64,000 nt of DNA, taken from NCBI GenBank assembly GCA_945868825.1, contig CAMBMM010000002.1:283636-347635 (forward strand). Reading direction: 5' to 3'. Position numbers and translations under genes: made by a program. Under the pieces are notes generated by a model. It was not told the DNA's origin. It saw nothing but the letters and a program-made list of their open reading frames with translations, and made no database searches. This document shows, in pieces, positions 52,946 to 61,547 of this stretch. This DNA is from Sphingobacterium thalpophilum. Its GTDB lineage: Bacteria > Bacteroidota > Bacteroidia > Sphingobacteriales > Sphingobacteriaceae. Within the stretch, counting starts at the first letter, position 1; each line of letters opens with the position of its first letter.

Positions 52946-53332
52946 TTAACGTTTACTGAATTGGAAGCGCTTACGTGCTTTCTTACGACCTGGTTTCTTA
53001 CGCTCAACCATACGGTCATCGCGGGTCATAATGCCTTTAGCTCTCAATGAAGGTTTAGTTTCCGGATCTAGCTCAACAATTGCTTTCGCAATTGCCAAAC
53101 GAACGGCTTCTGCCTGTCCTTTAACACCACCACCCGCTACATTTACTTTCACATCAAATTTACCGGTAGAACCGCTAACTTCTGTTGATTGAGTAACAAT
53201 GTACTGCAAGGGCAATGTTGGAAAATACTCTTTGTAATCTTTACCGTTTACGGTAATGTTGCCGCTACCCTCAGTTAAATAAATGCGGGCAACAGCAGTT
53301 TTTCTTCTTCCCGAAGTGTTTGTTGTTGACAT
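52946..53332 (-). CDS. rpsI: 30S ribosomal protein S9
   Basis: S9 (128 aa) has SGRRKTAVARIYLTEGSGNITVNGKDYKEYF (outline, 6-36), GGGVKGQAEAVRLAIAKAIV and the basic C-terminal GRKKARKRFQFSKR tail, which reaches the P-site tRNA. It starts 11 nt after the rplM stop codon with an AAGGAG SD in between. Confidence 0.97.
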   Translation of the reverse strand: MSTTNTSGRRKTAVARIYLTEGSGNITVNGKDYKEYFPTLPLQYIVTQSTEVSGSTGKFDVKVNVAGGGVKGQAEAVRLAIAKAIVELDPETKPSLRAKGIMTRDDRMVERKKPGRKKARKRFQFSKR

Positions 53333-53339
53333 TTTCTTT

Positions 53340-53345
53340 CTCCTT
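53340..53345 (-). promoter_or_regulatory. Shine-Dalgarno sequence before rpsI
   Basis: Minus strand AAGGAG, 7 nt before the rpsI ATG, overlapping the last bases of the rplM TAA. Confidence 0.6.
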
Positions 53346-53787
53346 AAAGTTTAATGGTTGTAGGATTTTGAGCTGCGTGCGGATGATCAGTTCCTGCATA
53401 TACATACAGGTTCTTGTAAATTGCACGGCCCAAACGATTTTTAGGTAACATACCGCGAACGGCTTTTTCTACTACACGTTCCGGATGTTTTACCATTAAC
53501 TCCTTTGGAGAAATGAAACGCTGACCGCCTGGATAGCCGGTATAGGAAACATATTGCTTTTCGCTGAATTTGTTTCCGGTCAGTTTAACCTTGTCTGCAT
53601 TAATAACAATTACGTTATCTCCGCAGTCTACGTGTGGGGTGTACGATGGCTTGTTTTTTCCTCTTACAATCATTGCGATTTTAGAAGACAAGCGCCCCAA
53701 AATCTCTCCTTGAGCGTCAACAACTACCCATTGTTTGTTAACGGTCGTTTTCTTGGCAGAGACAGTTTTGTAACTTAACGTATTCAC
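53344..53787 (-). CDS. rplM: 50S ribosomal protein L13
   Basis: L13 (147 aa) has KQWVVVDAQGEILGRLSSKIAMIVRGKNKPSYTPHVDCGDNVIVINA (outline, 18-64) and the C-terminal PEKVVEKAVRGMLPKNRLGR-like block (here ERVVEKAVRGMLPKNRLGR). The start codon is GTG at 53787. It leads the rplM-rpsI-rpsB-tsf run, with a promoter and 5'-terminal hairpin about 50 nt upstream. Confidence 0.97.
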   Translation of the reverse strand: MNTLSYKTVSAKKTTVNKQWVVVDAQGEILGRLSSKIAMIVRGKNKPSYTPHVDCGDNVIVINADKVKLTGNKFSEKQYVSYTGYPGGQRFISPKELMVKHPERVVEKAVRGMLPKNRLGRAIYKNLYVYAGTDHPHAAQNPTTIKL

Positions 53788-53821
53788 TTGCTTTTGTTTA
53801 TTTAATTAATAAATTATGTAA

Positions 53822-53838
53822 TCCCCAAAAATTGGGGA
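53822..53838 (-). promoter_or_regulatory. 5'-terminal stem-loop of the rplM mRNA leader
   Basis: TCCCCAA / TTGGGGA, 7-bp perfect stem with 3-nt loop, placed right at the predicted transcription start. It is followed by no T-tract. It could protect the mRNA end or be an L13 feedback site. Confidence 0.55.
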
Positions 53839-53841
53839 CTG

Positions 53842-53849
53842 CAAAGATA
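53842..53849 (-). promoter_or_regulatory. -7 box of the rplM operon
   Basis: Minus strand TATCTTTG, exact match, 54 nt before the rplM GTG. Confidence 0.6.
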
Positions 53850-54015
53850 GCCTTATTCTCTTAAATTTCAAATCATTAGTGCAATTTTACCAAGCAGCCA
53901 ATATTATTTATCCAATTACGTTAAGAATAATATATCAGGTTCGGTATTTATTGTATAGATGAATAGCATAACCTATGTGTTAATTAACTCATTATTCACT
54001 TAATTTCATTGATTT

Positions 54016-54435
54016 ATGAACTCAAAAAACTACTTTTTAGCTGGTATTTTAGGCGGTATTGTTTATTTTTTATTAGGCTGGCTTGTTTACGGAATGTTAT
54101 TAATGAATTACATGGAAGAAAATGCCGGTTTGGCTTTGGGAGTAAACCGTGTAGACATGTTATTCTGGTCAATTGGTTTGGGCAGTTTATTATATGGATT
54201 TTTTCTTTCCTATATTTTTTCTTGCGTAGGGCAGGTTAAAACCGCCGGATCTGGCGCCAAAACAGGTGCCTGGATTGGCTTTTTAGTGGCCGGTGCTATA
54301 GATTTCACCATGTATGGCACTACCAACATTAGTACACTAAATGCAGTAGCGGTAGACATTTTAGCCGCAACCGTAATGGCCACAATTACCGGGGCTGTTG
54401 TGGCTTGGGTACTCGGTGCAGGCTCTACAAAATAA
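54016..54435 (+). CDS. Small integral membrane protein
   Basis: This 139-residue protein has four predicted transmembrane helices (about 6-27, 48-72, 83-101 and 112-133), connected by short loops. It is Gly/Ala-rich, e.g. YFLAGILGGIVYFLLGWLVYG. It resembles the DUF1761-like membrane proteins of Bacteroidota, but I cannot confirm the family. The gene stands alone and ends at a good terminator. About 225 nt of AT-rich sequence separate it from rplM, with no further feature seen beyond the rplM promoter. Confidence 0.85.
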   Translation: MNSKNYFLAGILGGIVYFLLGWLVYGMLLMNYMEENAGLALGVNRVDMLFWSIGLGSLLYGFFLSYIFSCVGQVKTAGSGAKTGAWIGFLVAGAIDFTMYGTTNISTLNAVAVDILAATVMATITGAVVAWVLGAGSTK

Positions 54436-54460
54436 GCTCTCAACTATCCTTTACGCACAG

Positions 54461-54494
54461 ATGCCATATCTTTCAAATGATATGGCATTTTTTT
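54461..54494 (+). terminator. Terminator of the small membrane protein gene
   Basis: ATGCCATATC / GATATGGCAT, 10-bp stem with 8-nt loop, followed by a T-tract. Confidence 0.9.
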
Positions 54495-54563
54495 AATAAA
54501 ATATTGAGTATCTGATAAATAAACCGTATCCTTATAGCTCAACCCGCTAAAAACGATACGTGC

Positions 54564-55292
54564 ATGATTATTTTTGTTTTTTTAATTGCCCATTGGTTTC
54601 TTTCCCTCTTTTTCCAAACCTTCTTTTTACACCGCTACGCTTCTCACAAAATGTTTACACTCAATCCGTTTTGGGAGAAGTTTTTTTATATTCTCACTTT
54701 TATCTTTCAGGGCTCTAGTTTTTTAAACCCCAGAGCCTATGCCGTGTTGCACCGCATGCACCATGCCTACAGCGATACGGAGAAAGACCCCCATTCGCCC
54801 CATTATTTTAAAAACATTTTTATTATGATGTATACCACCGGTGGTATTTTTCGGCAGTTTTTGCTTCGAGCTAAAGAACCCGAAAGCCAGTTTAAAGGTA
54901 ATTATCCGGAATGGCCACTTATAGATACCATTGGTTCGAGTACCTATTCTCGACTAGCTTTTGGTGTGTTATACGTTATTTTCTATGTCATTTTTGCAAC
55001 CCAGTGGTGGATGTTTTTATTCCTACCTATCCATTTTTTAATGGGTCCCATACAAGGAGCAATTGTAAATTGGTGTGGCCACATGTATGGTTATTCCAAT
55101 TTTAACAACCACGATCATTCTAAAAATACCACCCCAATAGATGTGTTGATGTTGGGGGAGTTATTCCAAAATAACCACCATATGTACCCTAACAGTGCTA
55201 ATTTTGCCCAACGCTGGTTCGAAATCGACCCCGTGTATTATATTATTAAGGGTTTACATGGCCTAGGGGTGTTAAAACTCCGTAAGGTTTAA
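54564..55292 (+). CDS. Acyl-CoA desaturase (membrane fatty acid desaturase)
   Basis: This 242-residue membrane di-iron enzyme probably introduces a double bond into acyl chains. His boxes are HRYASH (about 23-28), HRMHH (about 66-70) and NNHHMYPN (about 207-214). In the third box the first His of the common H-N-N-H-H is Gln (FQNNHH); related Bacteroidota proteins may share this. A further metal His is in NWCGHMYGYSNFNNHDHSKN. Hydrophobic helices at about 3-18, 33-53 and 128-160 fit the family. It converges on the nagZ-like gene with no gap. Confidence 0.92.
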   Translation: MIIFVFLIAHWFLSLFFQTFFLHRYASHKMFTLNPFWEKFFYILTFIFQGSSFLNPRAYAVLHRMHHAYSDTEKDPHSPHYFKNIFIMMYTTGGIFRQFLLRAKEPESQFKGNYPEWPLIDTIGSSTYSRLAFGVLYVIFYVIFATQWWMFLFLPIHFLMGPIQGAIVNWCGHMYGYSNFNNHDHSKNTTPIDVLMLGELFQNNHHMYPNSANFAQRWFEIDPVYYIIKGLHGLGVLKLRKV

Positions 55293-57008
55293 TTATTGGC
55301 CAGCTCCGTTTTTAAAAAGGGGACTTACATTTACAGGTAGTTTTCCTTTAGGGCTCAACTCCCCTAAAAGTATGTTTACTGCTGCATGCTGCAATTCTAC
55401 GCTGTTTTGGTATGCCAGTACTAGGGTGTGGTTAAGCAGAGGTTTTGGTAAACCACTAAGTGTATAGGGGCTAGCAAATACCACTGTTGCTTGTACAGTT
55501 GGGCTTATTTTTTCTATAAATGTATGAACAGATGGGCTATAATCGAGAGTAGGTGCTGGCCGCTTACGGGTATCGTGTATGCTCAGAATCACTCGTTCCA
55601 CGTTTTTTAATGTGCTTTCAATCTGCTCCAAGTCTTTAGCGCTTGCATTTTTGGCAACAGTTATGATAGCAATGTTGCTGAAGTAGTTTTTTAAATCCCA
55701 CTCAAACACCTCTTCAGCGCCCGAACCAATACTAATAATCGCTGTTTTTTTGGTTTTTGAGATTGATTGAATACCCTCCATACTTGTTAAAACAGTTATC
55801 GCCTCGTCAGCCAATTGTTGTTTTAAGGCCAACGCCTCTACTCGGTTTAAATTCGATACCAAGTTTTGTAAATCGGGCTGATATGGTTTTGCCAATCCAG
55901 CCCAATATTTTGCTACGAGTACTTTTTTTACCCGTTCATTAATATCCTCCCAGCTTAGTTGATGTTTGCGAATAGCTTTCCGAATTAGTTTAATTCCCCT
56001 TTCCGAATTTTCGGAAAGCTCCAACACGTCGTTACCGGCTAGTATTGCCCGTAGATCTGCTTCGCCATCAGGGAAATACTTTACCACTCCTTTCATACCC
56101 ATGGCATCTGAAATTACAAGTCCCTTGAAGCTCAATTCTTTCTTTAATAACTCAGTTATAATGGGTTTAGAAAGCGTTGATGGTAGGTTTGCTGTACTAT
56201 CTAAACTTGGAATATTCATGTGCGCCACCATAACACCACTAGCACCTGCGGCGATTAATTGTTTAAATGGATAGAGTTCTAAACTATCCAATCGCTGTTT
56301 AGTAAAAGGTAATTGGGGCAAATCGAAGTGAGAATCTAGGTCGGTATCGCCATGGCCAGGGAAGTGTTTAAGGCTAGTTAACAAACCTTCTTCCTGCAAT
56401 CCACGCAAATAGGCGCTGGCTTTTTCAGCAACCTTGTATTTATCGTCGCCAAAAGAACGAAAGCCAATAACCGGATTTTTAGAATTGTTATTGATATCTA
56501 CTACCGGGGCAAAATTAAGATGCATACCTAGTAGTTTCATGTCTTGGGCAATTAGATTCCCCATTTTTTCAATGAGCTGATTGTTTTGAACGGCCCCCAA
56601 AGTCATTTGGTAGGGGTAACTTATGGTGCTGTCTAAACGCATGCCCACTCCCCACTCGGCATCCATTGCAATAAGTAGGGGCACCTTGCTAAGGCTTTGG
56701 TAGCTAGCGGTAAGTGCCGCTTGTCTTAGTGGACCCCCTTGAAAAAACACCAGGCCGCCAATCTTTTCTTTTTTAATTACTCGGGCTATAGAATCTTCGT
56801 AGGCTTTGCCCTTATCGGTATGTGCCCGTACAAAAAACAATTGAGCAATGCGTTGTTTGTGGCTTAAACGTTTAAAAACCGAATCGGCCCAGTAGTTGGG
56901 TTGCTCTAGCGTTTGAATAAACGATTGTTTCACTTGCGCATGTAGGCTACTCAGGCTGAGCACACCACATACTAGTAAGCCAATACCTGCCAAATTACAT
57001 CTTTTCAT
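55293..57008 (-). CDS. nagZ: Glycoside hydrolase family 3, beta-N-acetylhexosaminidase (NagZ-like)
   Basis: This 571-residue exported enzyme has a signal peptide (about 1-25, ending LHAQ). The NagZ-type GH3 (beta/alpha)8 domain (about 40-365) contains LLIAMDAEWGVGMRLDST, FAPVVDINNN, the catalytic Asp-His loop KHFPGHGDTDLDSHFDLP and the nucleophile Asp in LVISDAMGMKGVVKY. A C-terminal alpha/beta domain follows (about 400-571). It would remove GlcNAc from muropeptides, ahead of AnmK. I chose the ATG at 57008; an upstream start at 57074 puts the signal peptide too far in and overlaps the preceding small ORF. Confidence 0.93.
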   Translation of the reverse strand: MKRCNLAGIGLLVCGVLSLSSLHAQVKQSFIQTLEQPNYWADSVFKRLSHKQRIAQLFFVRAHTDKGKAYEDSIARVIKKEKIGGLVFFQGGPLRQAALTASYQSLSKVPLLIAMDAEWGVGMRLDSTISYPYQMTLGAVQNNQLIEKMGNLIAQDMKLLGMHLNFAPVVDINNNSKNPVIGFRSFGDDKYKVAEKASAYLRGLQEEGLLTSLKHFPGHGDTDLDSHFDLPQLPFTKQRLDSLELYPFKQLIAAGASGVMVAHMNIPSLDSTANLPSTLSKPIITELLKKELSFKGLVISDAMGMKGVVKYFPDGEADLRAILAGNDVLELSENSERGIKLIRKAIRKHQLSWEDINERVKKVLVAKYWAGLAKPYQPDLQNLVSNLNRVEALALKQQLADEAITVLTSMEGIQSISKTKKTAIISIGSGAEEVFEWDLKNYFSNIAIITVAKNASAKDLEQIESTLKNVERVILSIHDTRKRPAPTLDYSPSVHTFIEKISPTVQATVVFASPYTLSGLPKPLLNHTLVLAYQNSVELQHAAVNILLGELSPKGKLPVNVSPLFKNGAGQ

Positions 57009-57013
57009 AAGCC

Positions 57014-57205
57014 TTAATTTACGTGTTGGAGGAAATAAACGAGCACACCCAATGCCAACATAAAGGTAAGGCAAAAACTTAAAGAGATGCTATAAAGCCA
57101 TATAGCGATTTTATTGCTTAGTCGTTTTTCTAATACTGATTTTACCACCCAAATTACGAACACGTTGGCTAGTATATAAGCGGAAATAAGCAGTTTTAAA
57201 AGCAT
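57014..57205 (-). CDS. Small two-helix membrane protein
   Basis: This 63-residue ORF ends 5 nt before nagZ on the same strand. It has two hydrophobic helices (about 3-21 and 37-60) separated by a basic loop (LEKRLSNK). No family recognised. The tight spacing to nagZ and strong hydrophobic bias support a real gene, but its small size leaves doubt. Confidence 0.55.
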   Translation of the reverse strand: MLLKLLISAYILANVFVIWVVKSVLEKRLSNKIAIWLYSISLSFCLTFMLALGVLVYFLQHVN

Positions 57206-57338
57206 GAGTAAAATAACTCATTTCTTGTGGTATTTACAATACAGCCATTTAGCATCAAGGGTAATTTTAGCGTTTAAATTAGAGGGCACTATACCAAACA
57301 CCCAGGTTCTTCGTTATATTTTTTAAAACCCAAAAATT

Positions 57339-57842
57339 ATGAAAACCAGTGCTAAAATCCTTTTATTGCTTGTAAGCTGTGTAAGTATGTTTACAAGCGC
57401 ATGTAAAAAAGACGAAAAAACAGCTCCTCCTATTACTTTTGACCAAATTGGATTAACGGATATAACAGCCCATGAAGCGGAATTAACAGCCCAAAATACG
57501 GGTACTTATATTTTTTACGACAATGCGGCCGATGCCAGAAATTTTAAAGTGGGCAGCATTTTATTTTTAAAAGGCGATGCACCCAAAATACATTATGCTA
57601 AACTAGAAATTACCAGCGTAAGCAGTAACGTATTAACATTCAACTATATTGCCTATAATAGCGATGGTAGCGTTTTGGTGACAAAAGAATTAGTAAATGT
57701 AAGTACAGGAGTCTATACCTTTGCCTCATGGACCGGTTTGTTTGATGCTGATCCTGCCTCTTTTTCTATTGGAATGATTGATAATCCAATTCGGTTAACT
57801 ACTACAGCTGCAACGCATCATATCATTGTGTTTAGGCTTTAA
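57339..57842 (+). CDS. Predicted lipoprotein, function unknown
   Basis: This 167-residue protein has a lipoprotein signal with lipobox TSAC (Cys near 22) followed by KKDEK, then a beta-rich region (e.g. NTGTYIFYDNAADARNF, KLEITSVSSNVLTFNYIAYNSDG). No recognised domain. It is monocistronic and closed by a strong terminator. The preceding 130 nt show no other gene. Confidence 0.82.
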   Translation: MKTSAKILLLLVSCVSMFTSACKKDEKTAPPITFDQIGLTDITAHEAELTAQNTGTYIFYDNAADARNFKVGSILFLKGDAPKIHYAKLEITSVSSNVLTFNYIAYNSDGSVLVTKELVNVSTGVYTFASWTGLFDADPASFSIGMIDNPIRLTTTAATHHIIVFRL

Positions 57843-57850
57843 AAAAGCAC

Positions 57851-57886
57851 AAAAAAGCCCTCCCGAATTTCGGGAGGGCTTTTTTA
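57851..57886. terminator. Bidirectional terminator
   Basis: AAGCCCTCCCG / CGGGAGGGCTT stem with 5-nt loop and A/T tracts, between the converging lipoprotein and nrdJ genes. Confidence 0.93.
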
Positions 57887-57904
57887 TTGGTATTTAGGTA
57901 GCTA

Positions 57905-60900
57905 TTATGAACAACCGCCTTGTGTACCACAGTTTAAGCATTTGTAGCAAGTACCCGAGCGCACCATAATGTGTCCGCAATTGCCACATGCTGGTGCGTC
58001 TGATTGGCCACCACCCGAAATATCCAATACAGGTTTTAGGGTCTTATCACCTACCGTAACGGTTTCGCTTACCTTGGCTGTTTCCAACACGTTGCTGCTA
58101 TCCGGATTGGTATCGGTATCCTGTATTTGAGGATTGCCCAATACTACTTTTTTCTCGGTAAGTACGTGTACCAAATCTTGGCGATCTAAGTATTCGTAAC
58201 CCAACATGCGGAAAATATAATCGATAATAGAGGTAGCCGATTTGATGTTATCGTGGCCACTTACCATACCCGATGGTTCAAAACGGGTAAAGGTGAATTT
58301 ATCTACATACTCTTCTAAAGGCACACCATATTGTAAACCTACCGAAATAGCAATGGCAAAGGAGTTCATTAATGAACGGAAGGTTGCGCCTTCTTTGTGC
58401 ATATCTACGAAGATTTCGCCTAAGGTTCCATCTTCGTATTCGCCGGTGCGCACAAAAATAGTTTGGCCACCAACAGCTGCTTTTTGTGTAAAGCCACTGC
58501 GTTTTGCAGGCATGCTTTTCTTCTCTACCACCGATGATAATTGGCGTTTGAAATGCGTATCGGTAGAACGATCTAAAATAGCACGAGCTGCTTCTAATAC
58601 TTGCTCAGGCGTTAAGTCGCTTAATCTCACGTTTGCCGCTTCGCCCAACACATCTTCCACAGTATCTAACACATCCTCTTTAGAATCCGACGATTTGGTT
58701 GATAATGGTTGTGATAATTTACTACCATCTCTGTAAATCGCATTGGCTTTGGTACCCAATTTCCACGATAATTCGTAGCAATCTTTAATTTCTTCAACGG
58801 TAGCCTCATTCGGCAAGTTGATGGTTTTAGAAATTGCTCCTGATAAGAATGGTTGTGCAGCTGCCATCATTTTTATGTGGCCGTGTGCATGAATATAACG
58901 TTCGCCTTTGGTACCACATTTGTTGGCGCAATCAAATACCGGGTAGTGCTCTTCTTTTAAGAATGGAGCGCCCTCTATGGTCATGGTGCCGCAAATGTAT
59001 TCGTTAGCTTCGGCAATTTGCTGACGGCTAAAGCCTAGGTTTCTTAATAAATTAAAATCGTAATCGTTGTATTGCTCTGGTTTGAAACCTAAACGTCTTA
59101 AGCAATCTTCGCCTAAGGTCCATTGGTTAAACACAAAGCCAATTTCGAAAGCAGAAAGCAGTGATTTTTCTACTTTCTCAATTTCGTCTTGTGTAAAGCC
59201 TTTGTCGGCTAAGGTTTGTGTATTAATATGTGGCGCTCCTGCTAAAGTAGCAGCACCTTTTGCATAGTTTACAATGGTAATAATTTGATCTTCGGTATAC
59301 CCCAAGTTGCGTAAAGCAGCTGGTACACACTGGTTAATAATTTTGAAATAACCACCACCCGATAGTTTTTTGAATTTTACCAAGGCGAAATCTGGTTCCA
59401 CACCGGTTGTATCGCAATCCATTACCAAACCAATGGTTCCGGTTGGTGCAATTACGGTAGTTTGAGCGTTACGGTAACCGTATTTTTCGCCTAATTCTAC
59501 TGCTTTATCCCACGAATTGCAGGCAGCTGATAATAAATAATCAGGGCAGTATTTAGGGTCGATACCTTGAGGGGTAATTTCTAAACCTTCATATGTGGCA
59601 GTGCTTGCATTATAGGCTGCATAGCGGTGGTTACGCATTACACGTAACATGTGTTTTTTGTTTTCTTCGTATTTGGTAAAGGTGCCTAATTCTTTAGCCA
59701 TTTCTGCTGAAGTTGCATAGGCAGTACCGGTCATAATAGCGGTAATAGAACCACCAATGGCACGGGCTTGCTCACTATCGTACGGAATACCGGCTACCAT
59801 TAACATAGAACCCAGGTTGGCATAGCCTAAACCTAGAGTACGGTAATCGTATGATAATTGGGCTACTTCTTTTGATGGGAATTGTGCCATCAATACAGAA
59901 ATTTCCAATACTACGGTCCATACACGGCAAGCGTGCTCAAATCCTTTTACATCAAAAACTAAAGTTTCTTTATTGAAAAAGTGTGCTAGGTTAATAGAAG
60001 CTAAGTTACATGCGGTATTATCTAAAAACATGTACTCTGAACATGGATTTGATGCATTGATGCGACCACCTTCGGGGCAAGTATGCCACTCGTTAATGGT
60101 AGTGTCGTATTGTACACCCGGATCGGCACATGCCCAAGCAGCAAAGGCAATATCTTGCCATAATTTTTCTGTCGAGATAGATTTAATTACATCGCCTTTA
60201 ATACGACCGATTAAATCCCAATTTCCGCCATTTTCTAAAGATTTAAAGAATGTGTTTGGAATACGAACCGAGTTGTTTGAGTTTTGACCAGATACGGTGC
60301 GGTAAGCCTCACCTTCGTAATCGGAAGAATAACCGGCAGCAATTAAAGCCGCTACTTTTTTCTCTTCTTCTACTTTCCAGTTTACAAAACCTTCAATTTC
60401 TGGGTGATCTAAATCTAAGCATACCATTTTGGCTGCACGACGGGTGGTACCACCCGATTTGATTGCTCCGGCTGCACGGTCGCCAATTTTTAAGAACGAC
60501 ATTAAGCCCGATGAATAACCACCACCTGACAATTTTTCGTTTTCGCCACGAATTTGTGAGTAATTGGTACCCACTCCGGAGCCATATTTAAATATACGGG
60601 CTTCGCGAACCCAAAGGTCCATGATACCGCCATCGTTTACTAAATCATCACTTACCGAAAGGATAAAGCAAGCATGTGGTTGCGGACGCTCATAAGCTGA
60701 GGTCGATTTGCTTAACACTTCGGTTTCTGGATCTACGAAATAGTGCCCTTGTGGTTTTCCGGTAATGCCGTAAGAGTTGTGTAAACCAGTATTAAACCAT
60801 TGCGGTGAATTTGGCGCTGCCAACTGACCCACGATGGTGTATACCAATTCGTCGTAAAATACTTGTGCATCGGCAGGGCTAGCAAAATAGCCGTAACGTA

Positions 60901-61222
60901 CGCCCCATTGTTTCCAACAGTCGGCCATGCGGTGTGCTACTTGTTTTATGCTTTTTTCAGAACCTAAGCTACCGTCTGCTTGTGGTACTCCGGCTTTCCG
61001 GAAATACTTTTGTGCTAAAATATCAGTTGCTACTTGACTCCAACTGGCGGGCACTTCTACATCATTCATTTCGAACACGGCATCGCCTGCCGGATTGCGA
61101 ATTACTGAAGAGCGCTTTTCGTATTGGAAAAGATCATAAACGTTCACCCCATCTTTGGTGAAATAACGTGGAAAGCTTAAACCTTTACCGGTAGCTTTTG
61201 CTTTTGTAGGAGTTTTACCCAT
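57905..61222 (-). CDS. nrdJ: Adenosylcobalamin-dependent (class II) ribonucleotide reductase
   Basis: NrdJ reduces ribonucleotides to deoxyribonucleotides using B12. The 1105-residue length fits the long class II type. Catalytic-core blocks include GSGVGTNYSQIRGENEKLSGGG (outline, about 214-235), the finger-loop NPCSEYMFLDNTACNLASINL (outline, with the radical Cys), the phosphate-binding VIAPTGTIGLVMDCDTTGVEPDFAL (outline) and the C-terminal zinc ribbon CGNCGHIMVRSGTCYKCLNCG (outline), ending GGCS with the redox Cys. The C-terminal region (about 895-1010) is the trimethylamine-like insert. It stands alone, and its upstream gap holds DnaA-box-like sites. Confidence 0.97.
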   Translation of the reverse strand: MGKTPTKAKATGKGLSFPRYFTKDGVNVYDLFQYEKRSSVIRNPAGDAVFEMNDVEVPASWSQVATDILAQKYFRKAGVPQADGSLGSEKSIKQVAHRMADCWKQWGVRYGYFASPADAQVFYDELVYTIVGQLAAPNSPQWFNTGLHNSYGITGKPQGHYFVDPETEVLSKSTSAYERPQPHACFILSVSDDLVNDGGIMDLWVREARIFKYGSGVGTNYSQIRGENEKLSGGGYSSGLMSFLKIGDRAAGAIKSGGTTRRAAKMVCLDLDHPEIEGFVNWKVEEEKKVAALIAAGYSSDYEGEAYRTVSGQNSNNSVRIPNTFFKSLENGGNWDLIGRIKGDVIKSISTEKLWQDIAFAAWACADPGVQYDTTINEWHTCPEGGRINASNPCSEYMFLDNTACNLASINLAHFFNKETLVFDVKGFEHACRVWTVVLEISVLMAQFPSKEVAQLSYDYRTLGLGYANLGSMLMVAGIPYDSEQARAIGGSITAIMTGTAYATSAEMAKELGTFTKYEENKKHMLRVMRNHRYAAYNASTATYEGLEITPQGIDPKYCPDYLLSAACNSWDKAVELGEKYGYRNAQTTVIAPTGTIGLVMDCDTTGVEPDFALVKFKKLSGGGYFKIINQCVPAALRNLGYTEDQIITIVNYAKGAATLAGAPHINTQTLADKGFTQDEIEKVEKSLLSAFEIGFVFNQWTLGEDCLRRLGFKPEQYNDYDFNLLRNLGFSRQQIAEANEYICGTMTIEGAPFLKEEHYPVFDCANKCGTKGERYIHAHGHIKMMAAAQPFLSGAISKTINLPNEATVEEIKDCYELSWKLGTKANAIYRDGSKLSQPLSTKSSDSKEDVLDTVEDVLGEAANVRLSDLTPEQVLEAARAILDRSTDTHFKRQLSSVVEKKSMPAKRSGFTQKAAVGGQTIFVRTGEYEDGTLGEIFVDMHKEGATFRSLMNSFAIAISVGLQYGVPLEEYVDKFTFTRFEPSGMVSGHDNIKSATSIIDYIFRMLGYEYLDRQDLVHVLTEKKVVLGNPQIQDTDTNPDSSNVLETAKVSETVTVGDKTLKPVLDISGGGQSDAPACGNCGHIMVRSGTCYKCLNCGTQGGCS

Positions 61223-61328
61223 GCCCTGTACTGCGAATTAAATTGTTATTGAATTAAACCGACCCTCTCGACAAAAATCTACGGGGTTTTTCTCCAAATT
61301 TATTCTTTCCGTTCTATGCACTCAATTT

Positions 61329-61421
61329 GAGTTTTCCACAAGTCGAAGTCTAATCAATCACCACGCGAAAAATATTTTTATAAGTACTTGTTTTGTAAGT
61401 AATTATGTCTGTGGAAAACTC
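61329..61421. promoter_or_regulatory. Inverted pair of DnaA-box-like sequences upstream of nrdJ
   Basis: GAGTTTTCCACA (61329-61340) and its exact reverse complement TGTGGAAAACTC (61410-61421) face each other 69 nt apart, 107-199 nt before the nrdJ ATG. Each contains TTTTCCACA, which fits the DnaA-box consensus TTWTNCACA. Confidence 0.55.
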
Positions 61422-61493
61422 GGAAAAAAATAATTTTTAGTTATAGTTTTTGACCCACTATTTAGGCACTTGTTGCACCATTTTTTGCGACTA

Positions 61494-61525
61494 AAAAAGC
61501 CCCTAGTAAAATGTTAAGGGGCTTT
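61494..61525 (-). terminator. Terminator of pyk
   Basis: AAAGCCCCT / AGGGGCTTT stem with about 12-nt loop and a T-tract on the minus strand, after the pyk stop codon at 61548. Confidence 0.88.
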
Positions 61526-61547
61526 ACTTTATGAAAGGGTTAGTTTT

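Larger units (their letters stand above)
61223..61547. other. nrdJ-pyk intergenic region (325 nt)
   Basis: No gene or tRNA is seen. The right end (61494-61525) is the pyk terminator. The rest is the nrdJ upstream region: AT-rich, with the inverted DnaA-box-like pair (61329-61421). I saw no extended cobalamin-riboswitch-like fold. Confidence 0.7.

Noticed and set aside
52927..53019. Extended rpsB start at 53019.
   Set aside because: The extension is within rpsI in another frame, while the ATG at 52926 has a strong SD and gives the conserved S2 N-terminus.
58242..58736. Plus-strand 164-residue ORF opposite nrdJ.
   Set aside because: Antisense to conserved nrdJ coding sequence; its length reflects codon bias of the opposite strand.
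61223..61493. Possible cobalamin riboswitch upstream of the B12-dependent nrdJ.
   Set aside because: No long set of nested helices or B12-box-like sequence was seen; the main symmetry is the two DnaA-box-like 12-mers.
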